From Daphnia carinata (taxonomy: Eukaryota > Arthropoda > Branchiopoda > Diplostraca > Daphniidae): a DNA stretch of 64,000 bases. A program made the translations under genes and the position numbers. Where the stretch lies: the NCBI RefSeq assembly GCF_022539665.2, contig NC_081339.1:8367367-8431366 (forward strand), read 5' to 3'. Below are positions 45,640-55,356 of the stretch, piece by piece; positions within the stretch are counted from its first letter, which is position 1, and every line of letters begins with the position of its first letter. The notes under the pieces were generated by a model that was not told the DNA's origin, did no database searches, and saw only the letters and a program-made list of their open reading frames with translations.

Positions 45640-46385
45640 TATTGGCGTGATCCACTCCTTGACTAGTACTAAGCGGACAAACCCAACTTAGCTGTGTCAC
45701 CAGACATGAATGGAATGAGTAATTCAAAATAATTCCAGGTAAGGCCACGGACCACAATCAAACGCCCGATATATTTCCGAACGTTTATCTTCCACTGAAC
45801 GATATCACTGAATGATAAAATATTGACGTGCATGGAATAATGAATAATTCTAAACTTTCTCTTCTGTTGTGTTGCTTCATTGCGAAAAATAAATCTCTCG
45901 TCCTAACGGTTGAGAAAATTTTTTAAAAACGAACGAGCAATTTTGTGACTGTCGTACATATTCATTCAAACTTGCAATTTCACTATCCATATGAAAACTA
46001 GGGCTTATGCAATACGGAAGAAAAAACGGCAACCAACTAGCATGGTTTCTGAATAGCTTTTGTTTTATTGGATGTGGCAAAAACTATCCTATGTTTAATA
46101 GTTTTTCGCATTCTTTCAGTGTTCTTTTGCAATGCAAAAATAAAAACCCTCGCGTTAGTTTTATCCATTCCTTGTACATATTATATACTTACTTTCTCTT
46201 TATGTCCGCTAGAATTGCAAAGTGTGAAATAGCTGCGCGGTTGACCATAGCAACGCTCAGAGTATTGACATGTTTTTAAAATAGCAATATCATTAATGGC
46301 CACCATGAAAACGAATGATGGAATCGCTAGGGGCCGGTGAAGTTGAAGGATTCTAGTGAGCGTGTTTGGTGAAAGTCTAACCTTT
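45640..46385. other. intergenic stretch
   Basis: AT-rich; no recognisable exon or RNA gene. Confidence 0.4.
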
Positions 46386-46610
46386 CTATTATTGCAGGGA
46401 TATTTAACTAGGACGCAGATGCTGTTTGACGGCTTAATTTTTCCGCTTTCATTTTCGAAACTACGCAACAGTTTCCCTCACGGCCAATAGGTGGTCTAGA
46501 AATTTTTAATCAGCTGTTGAACTTCAAAACAACAGTCGACGATAAGCTTTTAGGGGGCGTTTCAGCATCGAAGAGAAACTAGAGAAAGATTTGCTGCATT
46601 TCAGAAGTTT
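46386..46610 (+). repeat. duplicated upstream region of the phospholipase B-like gene (geneless copy)
   Basis: 225 bp from CTATTATTGCAGGGATATTT to CATTTCAGAAGTTT recur at 52,033-52,257 with only a few substitutions, directly before the phospholipase B-like exon 1. Here no coding sequence follows, so this is a detached promoter/5' flank or a short insertion that landed twice. Confidence 0.85.
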
Positions 46611-47392
46611 TCAGTGTTTATATGCACTAAAGCAAATGTGAAAATGGCTAGTTTTGTTAATATGCTGCCGAAGTAAAATGTGCAAATGGCTAGTTTTTTT
46701 AGCCATTTAAAAATAATATGTCACTAGTAATTAACCTTTACGGCAAACAGGTTCCCCTTGATGTGCAAATGTGAAATCGGGTGTTAGTGCAAAATTGTGA
46801 ATGGTATTAAGAAATGAAACTAGAAAATTCCCGTTAGCTCTGAGAACGCAGCTCAAGGGAACGATTCCTATTTCTGGCCGGATAAAAGTCCATTACAATG
46901 AACAATAACAATGATAATCTACAGTTAAGGTAAGTAATGATATATCTTTTGAAGAAATTGTACCCAATTTTTCCCTAATCACTCATCACTTAGATTCTTC
47001 TCAACTGACAAGATTGAGTGCCTCCAGTTGCAAGATAAATATGTGGGAGGATTCGGCAACGGCTGATGCCTGCCATATTATCGAACACCAGTATTTACTT
47101 TACTACCGTGGTTGAATAAGATTTACTTTTACATTATGTAGTACGTGCAGAAAGACATGCAGGTATTCCACTTGGTTATACTACTTATACAACAACAGGA
47201 GAAATATACACAAATCGTTTGTACAAATATATATAATATATGTAATAGAATAATATGCTTTTCTTTTCTTTTTCAAGCAATTTTGCATTTAATCATTTGC
47301 AATTTAAACTTTTTTTTTGTTTTCATTTTTTTGTTTGTTTTTTTATATTATTTTTTCAATGCTTTTAATTTAAATTTTCAATTATTATTAAA
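46611..47392. other. AT-rich intergenic stretch with a repeat fragment
   Basis: A fragment at about 47,059-47,167 (GGCTGATGCCTGCCATATTATCGAAC...) recurs at 49,464-49,576. The rest is T-rich low complexity with no gene. Confidence 0.5.
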
Positions 47393-49576
47393 AAATTTAA
47401 TGAAGTTGAAGCTGACACATCGTTAATTCTTTTTCGTAAAGAAATAATGGTCATCGTCCAACTTGTGTATAAATTGATATATAAAATTCACATGTTTGTA
47501 TTAGAATTCGCTGTGAAACTCGATCCCCATTACGCCATGTATGAGATGGCGAAAATTAGACGCTGCGTCGCGGTTGATCTACAGTCATCCAGTCTACATG
47601 AGCTTATAAGGGGCAAAAAGAAACATCTTGTAAATGTAAGAAAGTTATCTCAAAAATGAGATAGTGTAGAGATTGTACATGCAACTATCACCTGTAATGA
47701 TGGCGTGAGAAAATTATCATCATATTTTCATAAAATGAATCAATCCGATGTGGAACACATTGTTCATTTGTTATATTCGAAATTTTCGACGGTTCTCATC
47801 ATCTATGGGCATCCAACACACACTATCAATTGACGATCGAGCCGCCAACCCGCCCTAGTCATTTAGGCAATGGCACATGCACTAAACGGAGGGAGAATTC
47901 AGATGTTTAGTTACGTTTATTATTAATGTTCGTTGATTGCTGTTGTATGTTGTAATTTTTATTTGGAAGTAAAAAATGAGCTTTGTTCATTCGAAAACTG
48001 TGTCTAGGAAAATGTGAAATTTTAGAAACCAATTCTTTGATGATTTGCTTTTATCGTAGATTATCCTGTACTGGTTTCACCAACACAGTTTGCGGTCAAA
48101 TTTCTTATTAATTTGGTTGAAGTTTATTTATTAATGAATGATTACCCCTACAAAGTACTTGCGACATTGTTCTGGATAGTGCTCAGGTCGCACTTGTAAG
48201 GGTTTCGTTGGTCTTTAATTAAGAAAAAACTAATCTTCATATTATTGAAAACGAGGATGGAAACAAGTGTGGTATTGACCAGCAGTAATCCGCATGTAGA
48301 CAAGATCTGTCCTTAAGTGGGATTAAATAAATTTCCGTCAGATGTTACGAAATACATATACATTTCCTGGACAATGGTGCCTTATTTGTTCCTGGACAAT
48401 GGTGCCTTCAGTCATAGTCTAGTCAGCAACATTGGTCACCGTTTGGGTCAGATTACCCACATTCATCAACTCATCGTTATACCATCGATGAACTTTATTC
48501 TGCAAAGCGCACTCAACGCCATCCACGCTGATGAATATCACGCGTCGCGTTTGAGCTTCTACATCAAGGAAGCAACTGGAACAATATCCAACTCTCAGCT
48601 CGAAGCTTTAGAGTGTTTTACACTTCGTTACAGGGTTGGCTGGCCACTTAACCTGATACTCACTGAAGAAGTGATGGATGATTACAGCCAAACATTCTCG
48701 TTTGTCTTGCAACTAAGACTAGCTGCATGGGCGCTTGAAGACGTCTACGTCATCAACCTAATGAGGGATCCGCCCTCCCGTTGGCATTCAGTTCACATTG
48801 CGCGTCATTCGATTTATCAATTTGTTCAGACGCTGCAAAACTATGTCATGAATCAGCTTCTTACTCTTGCCTGGGTGAATTTCTAACAGAGCTGAAGAAA
48901 AATGGAGCTCGGTCTCTAGACGACCTCTACGAATTACATTCCAATTACGTCCATAGAGCTAAATCACGCCTGATACTCACGCCGAATAGCTGAGGTCAAA
49001 TTTCTTATTAATTTGGTTGAAGTTTATTTATTAATGAATGAATACCCCTACCAAGTACTTGCGACGTGGTCTTGGACATTGCTCAGGTCACACTTGTAAG
49101 GGTTTCGTTGGTCCTTAATTAAGAAAAAACAAATCTTCATATTATTGAATAAAACGAGGAGTGAAACAAGTGTGGTATTGGCCAGCAGTAATCCGCATGT
49201 AGACAAGATCTGTCCTTAAATGGAATTAAATAAATTTCCGTCAGATGTTACGAAATACATATACATTTCATTTGTTCAATTATTCAAACCCAAAATTTTA
49301 TATTCCACAAACTTTTTTTTGCTAATTATTCGACTGGGATGAGTTATCAAAGCGTTTCTCACCACTATGGCTCCCACGGCCATCGTAAAAAGTTGGACCA
49401 TACATTTAAGTTAAAACACTATGGCCTCAACGGCCGCGTTAAAAGTATTACAATGACATAACCAACGGCTGATGCCTGCCATATTATCGAACGCCAGTAT
49501 TTACTTTACTACCGTGGTTGAATAAGATTTACTTTTACATTATGTAGTACGTGCAGAAAGACATGCAGGTATTCGG
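47393..49576. repeat. dispersed repeat, diverged full copy with internal insertion
   Basis: 47,393-47,540 matches 26,709-26,846; 47,541-48,370 matches 13,188 onward. A segment of about 272 bp (48,096-48,367) is directly repeated at 48,994-49,268, bracketing the gamma-tubulin complex protein fragment. The sequence 49,464-49,576 repeats 47,059-47,167, so the whole 2.4 kb is bounded by direct repeats of about 110 bp. It carries two diverged CTTGTAAGGGTTTCGTTGG...TTAATTAAG motifs (48,194 and 49,094). No MOSMO sequence is present. Confidence 0.7.
48385..48993 (+). pseudogene. gamma-tubulin complex protein 6-like fragment
   Basis: A continuous frame (LDNGAFSHSL, HASRLSF, LECFTLRYRVGWPLNLILTEEV, SFVLQLRLAAWALEDVY) matches the start of the C-terminal GRIP2-type domain of GCP6/Grip163, a gamma-tubulin ring complex component. 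After TLAW the frame slips by one base at about 48,873 and continues as GEFLTELKK, DLYELHSNYVHRAKSRLILT. Thus about 200 codons have no intron, plus a frameshift, and are cut on both sides by a 272-bp direct repeat. A small duplication (TCCTGGACAATGGTGCCTT twice) lies at the start. Retrocopy or exon fragment carried into the repeat are both possible. Confidence 0.72.
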
Positions 49577-49695
49577 GAAACTCTGGCTATAATACATTTT
49601 GCACAAGAAAAAAAAATAAGATAAATGAATAGGCGTACGCGACATATTTTCTTTATTGAAATGGCGATCGTGTCATTCATATTAAACGTGTCATC

Positions 49696-50700
49696 TCATT
49701 GTACGGGAGTTTTGTCCTTGTTACGATTGCCCACTTTAAGACCCTTAGGTTCAGAGTGGCTGCGTTTCGTAAAGACTTTATGCTTGTACTTGAACACGAC
49801 CGTCTGTCGGATTCGCGGCTCAATTATGTTGCGTCGCTGCATAGACTTGTACCGATCGATCAAGACATGACCTGTATAAGGAAAGGTATTGTATATTAAA
49901 ATAGAAGACATGCTTGCCTTTTAATCATTAATTTTATAGACGATACCTTCTGTCTTCAATCCACGTAAAGTGCCAGTAATCTCTTCGCTGAAGTTCACTT
50001 CAATTGGCGGGGGTTTGTACTTGTGTCGGCCCAGCATGGCTGGCTTAAACATTTTGGCCTCTTTCTCCTTCTTTCTTAATTCGATTCGCTTGGCAGTCAG
50101 CTCTTCAGACTTTCGAATTTCTCGGCAATTGACCTCAATCTAATGAGAAACGGATGAACAATAGGAAATGATATTCGTATTTAAACAGATGGACATATTC
50201 AAATTACCTGTAAAGTTCCAGTAAACGCTTTTTAGCTTCTTTCAGTTTCTTTCGCCGCATATCATGCCATTTAAGGGCTTTGGCCCTGATTTTCTGTTCG
50301 CGAATCTTGGGTTTGGTTTGACGAACGCAAGGAACGTCTTCGTCCTCTTCTTTGGCTGGCTCTTCTCCAACGGCCAAACCTTGCGTCATTTCGGACCACC
50401 ATTCTTCTTAGTATTTAGTAAAGCGATTAGTATAACCAATCGCCCAAATATTTTTGCAAAAATTACTTCTTTTCTTTGTACTGGAATCTTCTTTAGCATT
50501 GGTCCTAGCCTTAGCCGAGTTCTGATTTCTTCCTTCATCCCTTTAGTCTTGAGATTATAAGCCTCTATCGATAAGGCTTGATGATCCTGGTAAGTTGGAT
50601 TGTATGAAGTTCCTGGATGAGGATATTCCACTGGTTTAAGTCCTGTTGTTTTCAAGAACATAGTCTCTGGCGGCTGTAAATCCGTTTGCCAACTTTCTCC
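49696..50700 (-). pseudogene. NOP53 (GLTSCR2)-like pseudogene
   Basis: Minus-strand exons: 49871-49696 (DRYKSMQRRNIIEPR..., C-terminus), 50139-49947 (MLGRHKYKPPPIEVNFSEEITGTLRGLKTEG), about 50396-50208 (basic KIREQKIRAKALKWHDMRRKK...LLELYR) and about 50695-50415 (PVEYPHPGTSYNPTYQDHQAL). These blocks match in order the conserved C-terminal half of NOP53, a nucleolar 60S ribosome-assembly factor and exosome recruiter. Frames do not join: the acceptor at 50139 gives RLRSIAEKF, right for the family, then slips one base to EIRKSEEL; the joins near 50,396 and 50,640-50,775 also change frame. At least three single-base shifts indicate a pseudogene, although the exon at 49,696 is clean. Confidence 0.65.
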
Positions 50701-50719
50701 ATTGTGTAAGTCTTTAACT

Positions 50720-51365
50720 GGTCTGACAAATCAAGTGCTGGTGCTTCTTTATCCCCAATCACGAAACTGTCGCCTGAATATAAACCACAATTACAATTTG
50801 TTATTTACAAAATTATGTATGACATGCCAACATCTCCCCGAAGATCAAAATCAAAAGTTGTACTCATCCTTTCTGGTTTCTTTTTGTCTGCTAATGCCTC
50901 AACATTCTCCTGATGTTGCTTCACAAACTGCAGAAGGCGAGTAGGAATTTTACCTTTGGCTCTCCTTCCCTCCATTACTTTTCTGAGAAGTGGATCTCCT
51001 CTTTCTTCTGGAAGTCGAACACGATTTCTAATACAAAAAGGGATTGGTAAAAACAAAAATAGTCCACATTGTTTACCTAAAAAGTTTACACATAAGGTGA
51101 ATTAATGAAACAACAGGCATGTTGATGTTCAAACAAACCTCAACTAAGATAGAACTCGCAAATTTTGCTTTCAAAGTTGAACTGGTATTGGAATCAGACC
51201 TCCACAGAGCTTTCCAACCAACAGGTTCAAGTGTTTGTTCAGCATAGTAAACTATAATTTGCTGTACCTCCTGACCTTTAATAAAGTCTTTCTCTAGGTC
51301 AAAACATCTTTTTAGGTCCTCTACTATTTGCGCAGCGATCGTACGGCAAGAATATGCTGCTGTTT
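50720..51365 (-). pseudogene. upstream exons of the NOP53-like locus or another gene, unrecognised
   Basis: Two minus-strand frames, about 51365-51077 (IVEDLKRCFDLEKDF... to LIHLMCKLF) and 51033-50850 (RNRVRLPEERGDPLLRKVMEG... FDFDLRGD), join in phase 2 with good GT/AG ends. A third exon near 50,775 reads GDSFVIGDKEAPALDL. The end of the second resembles the region before the NOP53 core (FYDLW-like), but the first does not resemble NOP53, so a fusion or a different gene is possible. Confidence 0.35.
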
Positions 51366-51396
51366 AGTCCCTGTCATCGTGTCATGTCAACTGAAG

Positions 51397-51572
51397 GAAA
51401 TTAACGGAACCGGTACCGTAAGCTGGCCACGCGCGGCGCTAGGCTCCACTTTCCACCGTTTTTTCCACACATTTCAATTCTGCATTCGTTACCAAACAGT
51501 GGAAAGTGGAGCTCGGTTGGGGACGCCCCTCTGGCAATGCAGTTTTAGGCGCTGGAGGTATTGTGCTTTTGG
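51397..51572. repeat. fold-back repeat (MITE-like), copy 1
   Basis: GCTCCACTTTCCAC at 51,443 is mirrored by GTGGAAAGTGGAGC ending at 51,513, with a 40-bp loop. The surrounding 175 bp (ACCGGTACCGTAAGCTGG... to GCAATGCAGTTTTAGGC) recur at 57,935-58,110 with slight changes, so it is a dispersed element, not a local hairpin. Confidence 0.7.
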
Positions 51573-52032
51573 AAGTCAATTATGTTTCGCGCATGTGGCG
51601 TTTAAAGCAGCATTCCACCGCCAATTATGGAAATTTGAATAATGAGTTGTGATCGTTTCCATTGTTCCCGTACTGCGAAAACTGAAAATTCGACACGAAA
51701 CAATGAAAGGGTGAGTTAGACAGTGTTCGTGTGCGAACTTGGTCGTCACCCGAACACAGTGAACGGCCATCTTCATAATCCAAACAAAATTTTAAAAATT
51801 AAACACACAACGTGAATTTGGGAAGTCGGCTGAGGTGGTACGAACGTAATTTTCCACCACCATACATCTAGAAATGTAACCGATTTCCCAGGCCATTCCG
51901 TTGGCAAATTAATAAAAACAAACACCCTTGAGAAACGTGATGCGTTAGCCCCATAGCATGTTAGACTGTGTCACCCCTCTGACGTCTTCAGAAGACAAAA
52001 GTTATATTGGGTTAACCATTTATTAATTTTTT

Positions 52033-52257
52033 CTATTAATGCAGGGATATTTAACTAGGACGCAGATGCTGTTTGACGGCTTAATTTTTCCGCTTTCATT
52101 TTCGAAACTAAGCAACAGTTTCCCTCACGGCCAATAGGTGGTCTAGAAATTTTTAATCAGTTGTTGAACTTCAAAACAACAGTCGACGATAAGCTTTTAG
52201 GGGGCGTTTCAGCATCGAAGAGAAACTGGAGAAAGATTTGCTGCATTTCAGAAGTTT
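52033..52257 (+). repeat. upstream region of the phospholipase B-like gene, second copy of the 225-bp repeat
   Basis: Matches 46,386-46,610. It ends 30 bp before the ATG at 52288 and so probably includes the core promoter and 5' UTR of the phospholipase B-like gene. Confidence 0.8.
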
Positions 52258-52287
52258 ACACTAGTTGAAGCGTGTCTTTCGAAGAAG

Positions 52288-54003
52288 ATGAACAATCTTC
52301 ATCTTCCCTGTGTGTTGCTAAGCCTTAGCTTACTTTTGATTTCTGCCCAATCTGCAGAACTTATCCAAGAGAACGAATCAACAACAGCCTATGTGGTGTT
52401 TAATGAAAATAATGAAGAATTTGTAATTGTTAACAACGAGCCACCTCGCGACAAATACGTTGCTGGGGCAAAGTCACAAACTCCATTAACCAAACAGGGT
52501 ATTTTCTACTTGAAATGTATAAGAATGTACTATATCTTATTGTTAATTATACTGTGTCACAGATGGCAAATTTTGAGGTCTGGACCAATGGGAACTTTCC
52601 AGATACTATGCAATCTAAGGCAGCTGGCTTCCTAGAAGGTTATCTTACCCATGAGCTTATCTATTTCTCGCACTTGAATACCCTTCAAGATTATTGTCAG
52701 GGGCGTGATGGCTACTGTAGCAAGCTCCGTACTTTTCTGACTACAAATACAAAATGGGTTAACAAGATGTACAAAAAACTGAGAAACACAAGTCCATTCT
52801 GGCATCAGGTATTAGTCACCCACAGCCTATTTAGTTATCTTATCTTGTAAATAATTGTTTTAAATTTCACACCATTCTGAATTGCGTAAAATGTGATTCT
52901 TTAGGTTGGTTTGTTCTATGAGCAAATGGAAGGAATGGCAACTGGTTGGGAAAAAGCCGCAGTTAATGCTGGCCATTCAATGGGAAGCTATGGATTTCTG
53001 TAAGTTAACATTAATATAGCAAATGTTTTAATATTTTTCATACATAAATCTCTTCTATCTTCGTTCAAAGTTGGTTCAATATCTTTGGAGATATGGAAGA
53101 GTTTGAACAAATGTTTGTTCATCGACAAGTGAACAAGGACTGGCGACTAAATAAAGTTGGTCGACGTCATATGGTTGCGTCGTGCTCCGCCTTAATCAAA
53201 GTGCTTCCCGAAACATCAGACATCTACACTTCCCACGTTACATGGAACGGTTACGAATCATTGATCAGAATTTTGAAGAAATACAGCCTGGAAGTACATC
53301 AAACGGCCGACGAAAACTCAGCACTTATTCCAGGCCATTCCATGTCGTTTTCTTCTTACCCGGCCTGTTATACTCAGGAGACGATTTCACCGTCATTTCT
53401 TCTGGCCTCGTTTCCATGGAAACTACCATTGGAAATAACAGTAAACGTTTTCATGATTATGCATATTGCATAGAGATAAATGATTATTTTTTTCATACTT
53501 CCAGACGAAGAGCTATTCAAGTACATCAAACCCACCGGACAAGTTCTTGAAGGAGTTCGGTCCATGGTCGCAAATCGCCTCGCTTCAACCGGTATTAGAG
53601 CCTTTTAGCTTAAAGTAATGCAGTGCCTTGACCATTTCATTATTGATGATAAAGGCAAAGAATGGACAGGTGTTTTTGGACGGCATAACAGCGGCACTTA
53701 CAATAATCAATGGATGATTGTCAATTATAAACTCTTCAAGCCTGGCAAACCTCTTCGCGATGGTCTCTTTTGGGTTCTCGAACAGTTGCCGACTCTAATT
53801 GAATCTCGAGATATGACTGACGTGTTGAGAACCAAATCTTTTTGGCCATCGTATAACAGCCCATATTTCCCCACCATCTTTAATCTTTCTGGCACACCAG
53901 CACTCGTGGAAAGTACGGTGATTGGTACACGTACGATAAAACGCCTCGTGCGCTCATTTTCAACCGTGACCAGTCCAAAGTCACCGACGTTCGTTGGTGA
54001 ATG
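52288..54003 (+). pseudogene. phospholipase B-like (PLBD/LAMA family) pseudogene, copy 2
   Basis: Exons: 52288-52498 (signal peptide MNNLHLPCVLLSLSLLLISA), 52563-52808, 52905-52999, 53071-53440, 53505-53591 and 53655 to about 54003. Same landmarks as copy 1, with the CSALIKVLP nucleophile segment, WPSYNSPYFP intact (no TAG) and the SMSFSSYP codon restored. It shares with copy 1 a one-base loss after SFSSYP and a four-T run at the start of exon 2 that puts the exon 1-exon 2 join out of frame. It also has its own one-base loss at VE-(K)YGDW, after which the other frame reads WYTYDKTPRA and ends about 54,000. The C-terminal third of the protein, present in copy 1, is absent. Neither copy can produce a complete enzyme. 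Confidence 0.83.
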
Positions 54004-55044
54004 ATATTTAAAAATCAATATCTCTGTGAATTCAATGAAAACCACAGCCTATAATCGAAATTGAACGCTGATTTCAAGAATGTGATTGCCTTTCTTGAAT
54101 AATGAACCGTTTTGGAAATATACGGCATTATAGTTCTGTATCCCGCTAGCGGTGTAATTTGTTGGCGCACAAATTTGCTACCCAAATTTTTATGTTTATT
54201 TTATTTTTTCCTTATCTAGTTGTGAAATATGAAAAACGGGAATTTTTCTTAAAATCTGCGCACGAAAAATATGTATTTCTATAAAGTAACGTTGATGGAC
54301 GTAGTATTATACCACATATTGTATCAGTACTACATATAATAATAAATCAATCAGTCTTGCTCCAGCTCTACCTGCCAGAAGGCAACACGGTATCAAAAAG
54401 ATTACAAGTCAGAAAGCGGATGACATTTTGTCATTCTTGTCCCTCCATCAGCCTAAAATCAGGCAGAGTCCTAGAATAAGGCAGTACGTCCTTGTGTACG
54501 CCTCACGAAATATGCTGTTCCGTAAGGTATCTTTGAACTTGCCGCCACGAAGAGAGAGAAACCTAAAGACTATCGTGGTAAAAACACAGATATTTTACTG
54601 TTGCTACGAAAGATGTCGTGGCAATACAGTTTTTTCCGTCATGCAACGGCAGCCTTTCGTGACAATAGATTTAATGAAATGCATGCCCAATTTGGATACA
54701 ACGTGAAAAGAATACCTGTGCTTATGTAAAAGCTTTCTCTTGCAAAGAACACCGTTTTTGCTCACTACCAAGCCTATTTTCCATTGCTACGACATCGATG
54801 ACGTAAAATGCGAGTCCATCACGAACGCGTGACGATTTTAACTCCGTGTAAACGTGCAATTCTTCATTTAAAAAAATTAAAATAGCAAATGAAAGTCAGG
54901 TCCGTATGACTAGGGCTTCGTGGTCAGCATGCAAATTTTAATCGTCAATCTCCATTGTGACATTTTCCCACCTCACAAGCCTTAGCGTACGCGCACTGTC
55001 GTTCTCTGTGCAAGCACACCATACATTGTCACTCCTGGCAGTTC
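54004..55044. other. intergenic stretch with an inverted-repeat arm
   Basis: 54,050-54,117 is the reverse complement, at about 90 percent, of 57,858-57,925. No supported gene is seen. Confidence 0.5.
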
Positions 55045-55356
55045 TATATAAAAGCCTAGACACACCCTTTAATGTACAAACCTTAAACAAAAGGCAGCAG
55101 TGTAAAATAGTCCGTGCGTGTTGGCATTCTAATGAGACTCGACATCCGACTGCTGCCTCGACCTTCTTCCGCTCATCCATTCCGACAGCGCTTTCAAACT
55201 AACTCTCATCAGCGTCACTTTATCGCCAAAGCTTTTGACAGATGCCGTGCAAAAGCAATAGATGACAAGGCTCTCCCAGTGGCAAGCGTACAGAGCTACC
55301 CTTTAACTTCCAGGAAAATGTTGAAGCGAAAACTAACAGGTCCGTTCGAGTGCTGA
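55045..55356 (+). other. possible promoter plus short ORF
   Basis: TATATAAA at 55,045-55,052 is followed 80 bp later by an ATG (55,132) opening a 74-codon basic frame with no signal peptide or motif. TATA strength and spacing look real; the coding status is doubtful. Confidence 0.25.
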
